Shown piece by piece: positions 1 through 8,762 of a DNA stretch of 64,000 nucleotides. The notes below the pieces were generated by a model. That model saw only the letters and a list, made by a program, of their open reading frames with translations. It had not been told where the DNA came from and ran no database searches. This DNA is from Bacteroidaceae bacterium (lineage in GTDB: Bacteria; Bacteroidota; Bacteroidia; Bacteroidales; Bacteroidaceae): positions 26,350 to 90,349 of the forward strand of contig JAILPK010000012.1 of the NCBI GenBank assembly GCA_024699495.1, given 5' to 3'. Within the stretch, counting starts at the first letter, position 1. Every line of letters begins with the position of its first letter. The position numbers were made by a program, and so were the translations under genes.

Positions 1-278
1 TAATGCTGCTGATCAGCAAATTCCTGATGCACTACAAGAACCACCCCACTGTGGAATATGTGTTTGGCGGCCTGCGCCCCGCAGTCGTCGGTCTTCTCGC
101 AGCTGCATGTCTGCTGCTGCTCACCCCGGAAAACTTCTCCACCCCATCCGACTGCCCATGGCAGTTTTGGATCAGCGTAAGCATCTTCTTCTTTACCATC
201 ATAGCCTGTCAACTATACAAGATGAACCCCATACGTGTCCTTCTGTTATGCGCGTTAGCCGGCATCTTGCTTTTCTGA
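1..278 (+). CDS. Chromate transporter (ChrA family), C-terminal part, cut by window edge
   Basis: The reading frame enters from the window edge and ends at 278; the ATG at 3 is internal. The visible 91 residues contain a family-typical stretch, HPTVEYVFGGLRPAVVGLLA, followed by two further hydrophobic segments ending in a KMNPIRVLLLCALAGI tail, as in the last helices of CHR-family half-transporters. Known ChrA proteins are inner-membrane anion transporters exporting chromate or related oxyanions; Bacteroidales usually encode two adjacent half-size chr genes. The upstream half cannot be seen. The substrate is inferred from the family only. Confidence 0.8.
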   Translation, partial: MLLISKFLMHYKNHPTVEYVFGGLRPAVVGLLAAACLLLLTPENFSTPSDCPWQFWISVSIFFFTIIACQLYKMNPIRVLLLCALAGILLF

Positions 279-405
279 ATGTCTTATGAGGCGGAAATAT
301 TATACTTACTATTGTATATTCTATTATCCTTCAGAGAGATGAAAGTTCAAAAGGCAAATGCCTGACATGGCACCACGGAATTAAATTCAGCTGATAGTTT
401 TACGA

Positions 406-1278
406 ATGAGTGAATCAAACAAAATAAAGATAAAAAGCGGCCTTGTGCTTGAAGGCGGCGCCATGCGCGGACTATTCAGCGCTGGAGCAATGGATGTGCT
501 AATGGAAGCCGGAATAGAGTTCGACGGCATAATAGGGGTATCCGCCGGAGCCGCTTTCGGCTGCAACTATAAGAGCAGACAGGTCGGACGCGCGTTGAGA
601 TACAATCAGCAGTTTGCACACGACCGCCGATATTGCAGTCTTTGGTCACTGTTCAAGACTGGCGATTTATTCAACGCAGAATTTGCCTACCACATAGTAC
701 CTACCACCTACGACCTGTTTGACAACGAAGCATTTGAGAGCAATCCCGCCTCTTTCTTCGTTGTATGCACAGATCTGAAATCTGGTAAGGCAGTGTATAA
801 GGAGCTCTCACGGGGAGGAGACGATACCTACGAGTGGATTCGTGCTTCGGCCTCTATGCCCCTGTGTTCAAGACCTGTTGAGCTTGAGGGGCATCTGCTT
901 TTAGACGGTGGTGTGACAGACAGCATCCCGCTTCAATACTTTCAGGATGTCGGGTTTTCACGCAACATAGTTGTCCTGACTCAGCCGGACGGATATGTAA
1001 AGCACCGCAATAAGTTCGTGACGGCTATGCGTCTTTCCGGCTTAAGGAAATACCCACAGTTCATCGAAGCTGTGTCTCAGCGTCACGAGATGTACAACGC
1101 CCAAACGCAATATGTCCGTGAAGCAGAGAAGAGAGGGGAGGCAATTGTGATACGGCCAGACACCCCCCTGCCCATCGGCCATGTCAGTCACGATCCGGCG
1201 GAGATGCAACGCGTTTACGACATAGGCCGTGCCGTTGCCCAACGAAGGATAAATGAAATCCTTGACTTTCTGAAATAA
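406..1278 (+). CDS. Patatin-like phospholipase family protein
   Basis: 290 aa. The N-terminus has the patatin oxyanion-hole motif (LEGGAMRGLFSAG) and the GxSxG nucleophile elbow GVSAG with Ser46. The partner Asp of the Ser-Asp dyad lies in LLLDGGVTDSIP, about Asp167. This layout matches bacterial RssA/YjjU-type lipid acyl hydrolases of 280-300 aa, so the gene is full length. There is no signal peptide, so a cytoplasmic or peripheral-membrane role is expected. The start is the ATG at 406 because the conserved glycine-rich loop begins only about 12 residues later. Acyl-ester hydrolysis follows from the family; the true substrate is unknown. Confidence 0.9.
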   Translation: MSESNKIKIKSGLVLEGGAMRGLFSAGAMDVLMEAGIEFDGIIGVSAGAAFGCNYKSRQVGRALRYNQQFAHDRRYCSLWSLFKTGDLFNAEFAYHIVPTTYDLFDNEAFESNPASFFVVCTDLKSGKAVYKELSRGGDDTYEWIRASASMPLCSRPVELEGHLLLDGGVTDSIPLQYFQDVGFSRNIVVLTQPDGYVKHRNKFVTAMRLSGLRKYPQFIEAVSQRHEMYNAQTQYVREAEKRGEAIVIRPDTPLPIGHVSHDPAEMQRVYDIGRAVAQRRINEILDFLK

Positions 1279-1594
1279 AGAGGAACGTTCACAAAACACG
1301 AGAGAACACTTCATAAAAATATATTGCTGTCCGGTAAAAATTCAGAATGCAATAAAATCCTGCCCCGAAATCCGGTAAAAATAGGCTTCGGGGTATTCTT
1401 TTTGCAATATACAGCCCATGTTAAAGGCGTTAAGCATGTGAGAAACCACAATATTTATTGATGATAGCCATTAACCGTCTCGAAAGCAGATGACGCACTA
1501 CCGCACTTTTCCAGTCTGACAACTGCAAGTTTTACTAATCACAGATGTATTTCCGACGTATCCCGGTCCCACATTGAACTGCTAACGATTCTAA

Positions 1595-1682
1595 TTCTCA
1601 CGTCACACAACTCCATTTCTCACGTATCATAGCTCCACTTCTCACGTATCATAGCTCCACTTCTCACGTATCAAAACTCCAC
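1595..1682. repeat. Tandem array, four 22-bp units (array B)
   Basis: Four contiguous 22-bp units start at 1595, 1617, 1639 and 1661. Units two and three are identical over all 22 bp (core CTCACGTATCATAGCTCCAC); the first and fourth differ at a few positions. A fifth, strongly diverged unit may follow to 1704. No coding frame is maintained because 22 is not a multiple of three. Confidence 0.9.
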
Positions 1683-1725
1683 ATTGAACGACTCTCAACT
1701 CATCATATAACAGCATTAATTTGAT

Positions 1726-1811
1726 CTGAGACGGCCGTCACCTGAATCTGAGACAGCCGTCACCTGAATCTGAGACGGCCGTCACCTGAATCTGAGACGG
1801 CCGTCTCAGAT
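1726..1811. repeat. Tandem array, 22-bp GACGGCCGTC units (array C)
   Basis: Units start at 1726, 1748, 1770 and 1792. The core is GAGACGGCCGTCACCTGAAT; the second unit has A for G inside the palindrome. The last unit ends in a mirror form, so that GAGACGGCCGTCTC makes a full palindrome there. The same array occurs in reverse orientation at 44507-44595. Confidence 0.92.
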
Positions 1812-1977
1812 TGAATATGCCTCGACTCACTGTCATTTCACTCTCGATCTGTGAGGTCGTGGAAGCCGTTCGAAATAGAGTTATATAAGCATTCAAGGGT
1901 TTAACAAAATGCCTAACTTTACGAACATGTGAACTTGTGAACATGGGTTTACAGGACACCAATAACAAAAATACGGG

Positions 1978-2103
1978 AGGGACGTTCACAAAACAAGTGA
2001 GAACACTTCACAAAACAAGTGAGAATACTTCACAAAAACACGGAGAACACCTTATACAAAAACACGGGAGGATACTTCACAAATACACGAAAGGACATCT
2101 CAT
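1978..2103. repeat. Degenerate tandem array, 22-25 bp units (array A)
   Basis: About six consecutive units of the form AAAACAAGTGAGAACACTTC plus AC. The two central ones (about 2000-2021 and 2022-2043) are 22 bp and differ at one base; the others are 23-25 bp and diverged. A single related unit lies at about 1289-1310, right after the patatin gene. Confidence 0.8.
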
Positions 2104-2312
2104 ACTAACATATCCGCAACACCTGTCTCCAAGTATTGCGGATAGGAATGCCAATCAATTCTTTAAGACTGCGGGGCCGGTGAGGGCCCCTGCATGTTCT
2201 TGCTTAATTAGTCAGCGAGAAAATAGATCCACAGAAGCATTTCTTCTCCAAGTCGAAGGTCCTAGGAAAACCTAAATAGAGAATGAGACAAAAAAGTGAT
2301 TAGGCTATCTGT

Positions 2313-2939
2313 TTATCCGTGAATAAGCCACTTGTCTGCTTCTTCATATAGTTTGTCTACTGTCTCCGGCCGGTCCTGTCCGGGCTGGTCCTGATAGCAG
2401 ATACCGCCATCTATCTCCTGGATATATGCATGACACTGGCATGCCTGGCGATATTTAGCAAAGTCTGAGGGCTGCAGATTGAAGCGATCTGTAGGATAGG
2501 CGGGAATGAGATTGTCCTTCTCGTATATCGTGGTCCATCCGGCAACATACCATTCGCCGTTGAGGCGGACCAGACGGTAGAGAATCTGCACATCCATCTC
2601 CAAGTCAACAGGAATCTCATTTATGATATGCCGCATCTCAAGAGTAGTTTCCATGATGGCTACAGAGCGGTTCCCATGAGTCCACACGAGTATGGAATGG
2701 ATATGGTGCGGAGCGCGAGAGGGGTTCTTAGACAATGCGTCTATGAACTCCGGCCCAGTTCCGTGGAACCAAGAGGTATGTACATAGGAGTCATCGATAT
2801 AACAGGTGCGCATCTCGTCCCACAGGGCATTGTCACGGCAAAAGCGCTCGAAGGTGAGTACGCGTCTTACTGCTTCCTTCTCAAGCCGATTCTCATGAGA
2901 TACGTGAACGGGTCTTTTCAGAATAAGTTTGGTTTCCAT
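2313..2939 (-). CDS. SnoaL-like (NTF2-fold) domain protein
   Basis: 208 aa, no signal peptide. Residues about 20-150 have the NTF2/SnoaL-like pattern: an N-terminal helix (EAVRRVLTFERFCRDNALWDEM), then CYIDDSYVHTSWFHGTGPEFIDAL, HHIHSILVWTHGNRSVAIMET and a late strand LNGEWYVAGWTTIYEKD. Such folds form a conical pocket and serve as isomerases, dehydratases or plain ligand binders; nothing here fixes the reaction. The gene stands alone, with its own promoter box at 2982-2989 and no operon partner. The domain assignment is good, the function unknown. Confidence 0.75.
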   Translation of the reverse strand: METKLILKRPVHVSHENRLEKEAVRRVLTFERFCRDNALWDEMRTCYIDDSYVHTSWFHGTGPEFIDALSKNPSRAPHHIHSILVWTHGNRSVAIMETTLEMRHIINEIPVDLEMDVQILYRLVRLNGEWYVAGWTTIYEKDNLIPAYPTDRFNLQPSDFAKYRQACQCHAYIQEIDGGICYQDQPGQDRPETVDKLYEEADKWLIHG

Positions 2940-2981
2940 CTTATTAGTCAGCTAATCTATTTCGGTAGTTTTATTTAGGCA

Positions 2982-2989
2982 CAAAGATA
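2982..2989 (-). promoter_or_regulatory. Promoter -7 box (TATCTTTG) for the SnoaL-like gene
   Basis: On the minus strand this reads TATCTTTG, matching the Bacteroidetes TAnnTTTG -7 element, about 40 bp upstream of the start codon at 2939. Confidence 0.65.
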
Positions 2990-3047
2990 ATAGAAAAATC
3001 GATACGTTGTATCAATATTAGTCTATGATTTAATTTTTTTAAGAAAA

Positions 3048-3079
3048 AGTCCCGCTGACAAGTGCCAGCGGGGCTTTTT
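3048..3079 (-). terminator. Rho-independent terminator after the PpiD-like gene
   Basis: A 10-bp stem (3048-3057 with 3066-3075, one G-U pair) with an 8-nt loop. On the minus strand it is followed by a T-rich stretch, about 50 bp past the end of the gene at 3129. A-rich and T-rich flanks on both sides could make it work in both directions. Confidence 0.8.
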
Positions 3080-3128
3080 ATACGCGCGCGAACCTATATT
3101 AATATTATTAAGCGCGGACGGGAATATC

Positions 3129-5285
3129 TTAGTAGAAGAGGTGACGGTTGTCCTTAACGTCGGCCTTCATATACAGCTCCTGCATGAAGCGGTTGGCTGC
3201 CTGCATGGCCTGTGAGGCAAGCTGGGCCTGCTCTGCCTTCTTAGCGGCATCGTCTGCCTGACCCGGTTTCTTGTTCTCGGCGGTCACCTGTAGGGCATAC
3301 ACTGCGGCATTACCCTTGACGACAGGAACGAAAGCACCCTTTGCAGTTTTTGCTACTGCACCTGCGAGTGCGGGCTCACTGGCACCTACCGACTGAACAA
3401 AGACAGGAGCGTTGAATGTGATGTGGCGAACAGTGTCAGTGGGGAGCGCACCGGCCACCTTGGCAGCAGCTGCGAGGCTGGTTACCGACTCCAGATCAGT
3501 CATAATCTTGGCAGCCTTCTTGTCGCGGATAACCTCTGACTTTACATAGTCCTTCACGGATTCCAAATCACGGAACTTGCCGTTGTGGATTCCACTGAGC
3601 ATCACAATCATCAGATGGTCGTTGTTGCCGCAGGTATAAACGTCGCTTACCTCGCCTACCTTTCGGTCGTCGTTGAAGAGCCAACGCAGAGCCTCGCGGG
3701 TGGCGGGGATGCCTGCGATATTGTGGATGGTGGCGGGGATGCCCTGCTGTTGCTGCACCATATAACCGCTCTTCACGGCGTTTGCCTCAATCTCCTCAAT
3801 AGTCTTGTTGGAAGCCACAAACTGTGCAAAGTCGTTGTATGTCTTGTTGAAAGTCTCATTGGTGAACTCGATGGGACGCTTCACAACGGCTACGTTATAC
3901 TTGTCAACTGTTCCTCTACGGTCCAGAACGCGAACGATGAGGATGCCGTTGGAGAGAGTTACCTTCTGGGTGGTACCGGCTGCCTGTGCGTTGATGGCGC
4001 TGATGAGTTTCACGTTGTTGTCATCGAGAGTGGAACGCTCGTAGTCATTCGAGGTAATCCACTGCTCAGCGCCGGTCTGGTTATATTTCTTTGCGATGGA
4101 ATCAAACGGTGCTCCAGCAGCCAAAGCTGTATAGATGCTGTCTGCGGTCTTCTTCGCAGCCTCGTCAATGCCTGCAACTCCGATCTGACGGATCTGAATA
4201 CTGTCGGGCAAAGACACCTTGGCAAGCAGACGTATGATATTCTGGCTGTTGTCAGAAGCATTTACATACGGGCCCTTCTGGGCACCCACTGCAAGAGAGT
4301 CAAGCTCGCGGGCGATGTCGGATGGCAGGGCATTCTTGCGCACAGGCACAGCGCTGTAAGCTACAGTGCTTCCACTCTTACGGACCACATTGGCGATGTC
4401 TTCGCCGCTTGCCATCTGGGCTGCAATCTCTGCCATCTCGGCGCTGAGCTGTTCGCGGTCGGTCTTGCTGGCCATCACCTGAACATCTACATACTTCATA
4501 TCACGTACGCCCTGCATCATGCGGAAGGCTTCCTGAAGCTTTACATACTTTGATGTGATTTCCTTGTCGTCAACCTGGATGTCGGCGTCCTTGATACTGC
4601 TGTAAGGAACGGCCACCACGAGAGCCTCCTTTTCATCAGCCTTGGCTTCTATGCTGCGCTGTACCTGAAGCTTGTTGGCTATGAAGGAATGGCCGAGCAA
4701 TGCGTTGAACTTCTGTGTTAGCACCTGGTTGCGTATATTGCGCTCCACGAACTGCCAATAGGTGTAGAGCTGACGATAGTAGGCGACTGCTTCTGCCGGC
4801 TGGTTGGGCTGTGACTGCATAGCCTTATAGTCGGTGAGGAACTTCTGCAGAGTCTGCACGTCGAAAGCGCCGGTCTGCTGGTTCACGAACGGAGTCTGGC
4901 GCAACATGGGGTTCTGACCGGTGGTGATGATGTCCTGCATCTCTGCGTCGGTAACCTCGAGGCCGATAGCCTCAGCCTCGTGCTGAAGGAGCTGGGTTTG
5001 CACATAGGTGTCCCATACCTCGTCGCGGATCTGCTGCATCTGCTGCTCGGTCAGGTTGTCCTGTCCTGAAGAGAACTTCACCACGCTGACGTACTCGTCA
5101 ACCATATCGTTGAACTCCTGAATGTTGATGGAGTTGCCATACACCTCTCCGATGCGCTGGCGGCTTTCATTCTGTGAAGAGGAAAGAGAACGTACTGCTT
5201 CCTCTGCGATGAAGGCAAACAAGGCCAAACCTACGACAATGAGCAGGAGTGCGCCTTTGCTTCTGATTTTCTGTAATGTTGCCAT
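3129..5285 (-). CDS. PpiD-like membrane-anchored peptidyl-prolyl isomerase
   Basis: 718 aa. One N-terminal membrane segment (GALLLIVVGLALFAFIAEEA, about residues 12-31) is followed by a SurA/PpiD-type N-terminal chaperone region and parvulin-like repeats in the middle (around IQIRQIGVAGIDEAAKKTAD and PFDSIAKKYNQTG). The C-terminus is Ala/Lys-rich and ends KADVKDNRHLFY. Length and layout match Bacteroidetes PpiD-like SurA_N proteins. These sit in the inner membrane facing the periplasm and help outer-membrane proteins leaving the Sec translocon. The gene follows the corC-like gene on the same strand after 199 bp. No TAnnTTTG box was seen in that gap, so it may be read through from the coaX operon. 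Confidence 0.9.
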   Translation of the reverse strand: MATLQKIRSKGALLLIVVGLALFAFIAEEAVRSLSSSQNESRQRIGEVYGNSINIQEFNDMVDEYVSVVKFSSGQDNLTEQQMQQIRDEVWDTYVQTQLLQHEAEAIGLEVTDAEMQDIITTGQNPMLRQTPFVNQQTGAFDVQTLQKFLTDYKAMQSQPNQPAEAVAYYRQLYTYWQFVERNIRNQVLTQKFNALLGHSFIANKLQVQRSIEAKADEKEALVVAVPYSSIKDADIQVDDKEITSKYVKLQEAFRMMQGVRDMKYVDVQVMASKTDREQLSAEMAEIAAQMASGEDIANVVRKSGSTVAYSAVPVRKNALPSDIARELDSLAVGAQKGPYVNASDNSQNIIRLLAKVSLPDSIQIRQIGVAGIDEAAKKTADSIYTALAAGAPFDSIAKKYNQTGAEQWITSNDYERSTLDDNNVKLISAINAQAAGTTQKVTLSNGILIVRVLDRRGTVDKYNVAVVKRPIEFTNETFNKTYNDFAQFVASNKTIEEIEANAVKSGYMVQQQQGIPATIHNIAGIPATREALRWLFNDDRKVGEVSDVYTCGNNDHLMIVMLSGIHNGKFRDLESVKDYVKSEVIRDKKAAKIMTDLESVTSLAAAAKVAGALPTDTVRHITFNAPVFVQSVGASEPALAGAVAKTAKGAFVPVVKGNAAVYALQVTAENKKPGQADDAAKKAEQAQLASQAMQAANRFMQELYMKADVKDNRHLFY

Positions 5286-5484
5286 GTTGATTTTATGATT
5301 TTAATTATATTTTATCTCTTTATTAAGTTCTGATTACGCTAAAAGCGCACGAAGGTACGCATAATTTGTGAAACAGCCGCCACTTTCGTCCGAAAATTGC
5401 GACAAATGGACTAAAGTTTAGCAAAAAGTGACCCGATGGAGCCGTCTGCACCTACTTTGACGCTCGTTTTTCGCTCTTTTGGCT

Positions 5485-6774
5485 TCATGATTTGTCGTTG
5501 TTGACGCGCACACGAACCAATTCTATCTTTGTGTTTGTCTTTTTGATGATTTTAAAGTCAAAATGACCGATAGACACCACCTCATTGAGTTTTGGGAAAC
5601 TCTGGAAGTCGTGCAGAATCAGTCCGCCTACGGTCAGGTAGTCATCGCTTTCGGGCAGATCCAGACCGAGCAGTTCGTTGGCTCTCGCAATTTCGAGACG
5701 GGCCGAGATCTCATATTCGCCGTCGGGCAACTGCCGCGCTATATAGTCGCTTTGGTCATGTTCGTCCTCGATGTCTCCAAATATCTCCTCAACCAGGTCC
5801 TCCAGGGTACAAATCCCGCTGGTGCCTCCGAACTCGTCAACGACCACCGCGAGGGACTTCTTCTGCTGCATCAGCATCTGCATCAGTTTCTTTGCTACCA
5901 TAGTTTCTGGAACTATGACCACGTCGCGGATATGGTCTTTCCACGGCGTGTCGTCCTTGAGCTGGAACATCTCGGACGAGTGGATATATCCGAGGATGTG
6001 GTCTATATCCTCCTCATAGACTATAATCTTGGAACAACCGCTTTCCACAAACAGGTTGCGCAGGTGTTCCAAGGTATCTTTGATATCTACGGCAACGATC
6101 TCCGTGCGTGGCACAATGCAGTCGCGCACCTTGCAGCTGCTGAAATCAAGAGCATTCTGGAATATCTTCACCTCATCGGTTATATCCTCCTCATTCTCCG
6201 TGTTGTCTATACTCGACTGTATGAGATAGTCGAGGTCTATCTTCGTGAATGCCTGTTCGCTGTCGGCCGGTGCCACCTTCAGTCCGAAGAGTCGCAGCAT
6301 CACCTTCGAGAGGCCGCTGGTGAACTTGGCTATCGGGTAAAGCAGGATGTAGAACACATAAGCCAAAGGGGCGAAGAAGATGAGGGCGCTGTTGGGCGAA
6401 ATCTTGAAGAGTGTCTTCGGCAGGAACTCACCGGTAATAAGCACGATGAGCGTGGAGAGCAGGGTCTGTATAATCAGTCTGAGCCACTCATCGGAACTGT
6501 CGGTCAAGCCGATTGGTGTGAGCAGCACGGCATCCAGAAACTTGGCCATCAGTATGCCGTAAATGACCAGAGCAATATTGTTACCCACGAGGATTGTAGA
6601 GATGAAACTGTTTGGGTGGGCGTAGAATGTGGATACCAAGCGGGTTCCGAGAACACTTTCGGCGCGGTCCATCTCAAACCGCAGTTTATTGCTTGAAACG
6701 AAGGCTATCTCCATTCCTGAGAAGAAACCGGAAAGGAGCAGCACGGCAATTATTTCTATTATTAAAGTTGTCAT
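5485..6774 (-). CDS. CNNM/CorC-type transporter with CBS pair (GldE-like)
   Basis: 429 aa. The N-terminal DUF21/CNNM membrane domain (residues about 1-165) starts with MTTLIIEIIAVLLLSGFFSG. A CBS pair follows at about 190-330 (IVPRTEIVAVDIKDTLEHL, VVVDEFGGTSGICTLEDLVE), then a C-terminal CorC/HlyC domain at about 340-425. These proteins are linked to Mg/Co homeostasis; in Bacteroidetes the close relative is GldE, implicated in gliding or type IX secretion. The ATG overlaps the stop of lptC by four bases (ATGA), so the two are probably translationally coupled. Which cation, if any, is moved cannot be read from sequence. Confidence 0.88.
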   Translation of the reverse strand: MTTLIIEIIAVLLLSGFFSGMEIAFVSSNKLRFEMDRAESVLGTRLVSTFYAHPNSFISTILVGNNIALVIYGILMAKFLDAVLLTPIGLTDSSDEWLRLIIQTLLSTLIVLITGEFLPKTLFKISPNSALIFFAPLAYVFYILLYPIAKFTSGLSKVMLRLFGLKVAPADSEQAFTKIDLDYLIQSSIDNTENEEDITDEVKIFQNALDFSSCKVRDCIVPRTEIVAVDIKDTLEHLRNLFVESGCSKIIVYEEDIDHILGYIHSSEMFQLKDDTPWKDHIRDVVIVPETMVAKKLMQMLMQQKKSLAVVVDEFGGTSGICTLEDLVEEIFGDIEDEHDQSDYIARQLPDGEYEISARLEIARANELLGLDLPESDDYLTVGGLILHDFQSFPKLNEVVSIGHFDFKIIKKTNTKIELVRVRVNNDKS

Positions 6775-7427
6775 TCGGCTATTGATTGCGGGGTTGTGAA
6801 ATGAGCCGGCGGCGCACTCTTGGGTGCCGGCACGTTCTTATCTGTCTGAGGGCGGCGCAGGCTGTCTGCCTGAGGATTTTCAGTGTCGCTGACCGGGAAG
6901 GCTCCGGCCGCGTTGTCGAAATACCAATCTGTCATCTCTTCGTTGGAGCGGAAGCAGGTTCCTTCAATCTCCCGCTCTGGGGTGGTTATTCTGACGAATA
7001 CGTCAGACCATATCAGATGTGCATCCATGTCCCAGAAGAACTCTTCAGAACGGAACAGAGTGCCTTCACGGTTGAGTATCACAACCCGTCCGCGCAGTTC
7101 CCATATCCTGTTCTCATGGCAATAGGCGGTGTCTCCCTGCACATGCCATTCCACATGGAACGTGGAGTCGAATTTCTCCATGAACAGTCCCTTGAGGAAA
7201 GTCCAGCGCTGCGGTTCGGAGGTATATATGTCCCAGTCCTCAGCAACAATCTTATAACTGATGATTCCAGAGTCGGAAATCAGGTTCGATATGCCGTGGG
7301 AAGTCATGAATGGCAACGAGTCGTTGGGATCCACAGCAGGCGCGAAATGCTCCTGCGCCTGTGAGCAGGACAGCAGCAGTGCGATGGAATGGATTAAGAA
7401 AAGGAAGGAGACGGTCCGGCTTTTCAT
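6771..7427 (-). CDS. lptC: LPS export periplasmic protein LptC
   Basis: 218 aa. The N-terminus is hydrophobic and ends in a lipobox-like LLSC at about residue 20, so it may be a lipoprotein, as is common for Bacteroidetes LptC. The central beta-jellyroll has the LptC patterns ISYKIVAEDWDIY, RWTFLKGLFMEKFD, HENRIWELRGRVVILNREG and FRSEEFFWDMDAHLIWSD. LptC anchors LptB2FG to the LptA bridge carrying LPS across the periplasm. The gene lies 1 bp after the outer-membrane protein gene and overlaps the corC-like gene by 4 bp. The C-terminal 40 residues are Pro/Ala-rich and probably disordered. Confidence 0.88.
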   Translation of the reverse strand: MKSRTVSFLFLIHSIALLLSCSQAQEHFAPAVDPNDSLPFMTSHGISNLISDSGIISYKIVAEDWDIYTSEPQRWTFLKGLFMEKFDSTFHVEWHVQGDTAYCHENRIWELRGRVVILNREGTLFRSEEFFWDMDAHLIWSDVFVRITTPEREIEGTCFRSNEEMTDWYFDNAAGAFPVSDTENPQADSLRRPQTDKNVPAPKSAPPAHFTTPQSIAE

Positions 7428-7428
7428 C

Positions 7429-8757
7429 TTACTGGAATTTCCATTTCATGAACCAGCTCTCGCTGAAGGTCAGACCGATCTTAATGCCATAGTAGTTTTC
7501 CGTTATCATCGAGCCATTGCCCGGGGCGCGGTGTACCCACTGGAGGCCGAAATTCACGAGCGAAGAGCGGTTTATGACATTCATAATCGGGAGGCCGAGA
7601 CCAGCCGAGATTCCGAATTCTTTCGGACCTGACTGCCCGTTTATCATCAAGTTGGGAGTGGCATAGAATGCTCCGAAGCGATAGTTTATCCGCTTCCCAT
7701 ACCGTCTGTGGTAGCGTGATGGACAATACTCCACGCCTGCATTTATGCGGTGGCGGTTCTTATAGTCTCCCGTCCCGGCCTCATACCTCACGTTTGTGGT
7801 CTCTGTTCCCTCCACCACCCTCGGGGTGACGCAGGCTGCCCACCCTTCATAAGTGTAGTCGAGGGCTACGGTGAGGCGGTCTGCATGGTTCCATGCTACG
7901 CCGGCGCTGTAGGTCATCGGCAACTGGTAAGCCTTATCCACCGTGCGGGTGATTGTGTCGCCGTTGCTGGTATAGCGAAGCATCAATGCATCGTTGTTTA
8001 TCTTGTGTCCTATGCCTGCCGTAAAGCCGAAATTCAGGAAATCCTCCTTGGCTATCTTGGTGCTATACTGCAGCCCCGCCTCGAGTTTCCAAGTCTTTAC
8101 ATTGCATAAGTAGGCATTGTGGAGCGCATTGTAGTTGTCATTCGTTGTGCCGTTCTCCGAGAAGCTCTGCGACAGGAAATGATGCAGATTGCCCCACAGA
8201 TAGGATGCATTCACGCCTATGCTCACCCCCTTGAAAGGCTCCCACCCAATGCCGGCATAAATCTCGTGGATTCCGCCGTCGCCGCTGTATGTGGCAGTCT
8301 GGGTGACGCTCTGCTGCGTATAGGCATCTGTGGTTACCTTACGTTCGCTATCAAATGAATAGCCTATCGAGGAATATGGTAGGAAGCCGAGACTGAAGCC
8401 GAGATGCGGAGCCAGCCGGAAGCCCATGTTCACGTAGTCGAAAGAGGTGTTGTTCACACACTGCGAGGCATTGCCCTGATGCATGAAAGCGCGCTGCAGA
8501 CTGATGCCCACGTCAAAGATGAATGTTAGTGAGTCAATGGCCGAGTAGCTCGCTGGGTTCTGTTTGTTGACCCTGTTTCCGTAGCGCAGGCCCTGGGCCA
8601 CGCCACCCATGGAGCGGTTGAATCCCTGTGACTGGTCGGCCGTCAGTCCGACGCCGAAGCGTGAATAGGAGGTGTTTGTTCCGCTGCTCTGGGCCATGGC
8701 CGGAACTGCGGTCATTGCGGCAAGGAAGATTGCCAGTAGGCATTTATGTCTGTTCAT
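7429..8757 (-). CDS. Outer-membrane beta-barrel protein, function unknown
   Basis: 442 aa. Signal peptide MNRHKCLLAIFLAAMTAVPAMA, cleaved near residue 22-23. The rest is a run of alternating amphipathic strands rich in Gly, Tyr and Phe (FSLGFLPYSSIGYSF, YAGIGWEPFKGVSIGVNAS, LNFGFTAGIGHKIN). The last residues end in Phe (FSESWFMKWKFQ), close to a BAM-recognised final strand. It resembles Bacteroidetes FadL/OmpP1-like proteins in overall shape, but no diagnostic motif was recognised. It sits between coaX (5 bp gap) and lptC (1 bp gap), so an envelope-assembly role is plausible but inferred. Confidence 0.8.
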   Translation of the reverse strand: MNRHKCLLAIFLAAMTAVPAMAQSSGTNTSYSRFGVGLTADQSQGFNRSMGGVAQGLRYGNRVNKQNPASYSAIDSLTFIFDVGISLQRAFMHQGNASQCVNNTSFDYVNMGFRLAPHLGFSLGFLPYSSIGYSFDSERKVTTDAYTQQSVTQTATYSGDGGIHEIYAGIGWEPFKGVSIGVNASYLWGNLHHFLSQSFSENGTTNDNYNALHNAYLCNVKTWKLEAGLQYSTKIAKEDFLNFGFTAGIGHKINNDALMLRYTSNGDTITRTVDKAYQLPMTYSAGVAWNHADRLTVALDYTYEGWAACVTPRVVEGTETTNVRYEAGTGDYKNRHRINAGVEYCPSRYHRRYGKRINYRFGAFYATPNLMINGQSGPKEFGISAGLGLPIMNVINRSSLVNFGLQWVHRAPGNGSMITENYYGIKIGLTFSESWFMKWKFQ

Positions 8758-8762
8758 TGTTT

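Larger units (their letters stand above)
1279..2312. other. Gene-free region with several periodic repeat arrays
   Basis: About 1 kb without a convincing gene. It holds, in order, a single copy of the array-A unit just after the patatin stop (about 1289-1310), an array at 1595-1682, another at 1726-1811, and a looser array at about 1978-2103. A GC-rich inverted repeat (GGGGCC at 2173-2178, GGCCCC at 2185-2190) follows. The open frame at 1937-2275 is built largely of repeat DNA and resembles no protein. Confidence 0.8.

Noticed and set aside
1595..2103. CRISPR array
   Set aside because: The 22-bp units are contiguous with no spacers, and no cas gene lies in the window. The same holds for 44507-44954.
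1937..2275. 112-codon open frame in the first repeat region
   Set aside because: Most of it is translated 22-25-bp repeat DNA (THKTS/QKHG-type runs).
5563..6696. 377-codon open frame opposite the CorC-like gene
   Set aside because: It is antisense to a gene with clear domains, has His/Gln-rich composition and no start signals.
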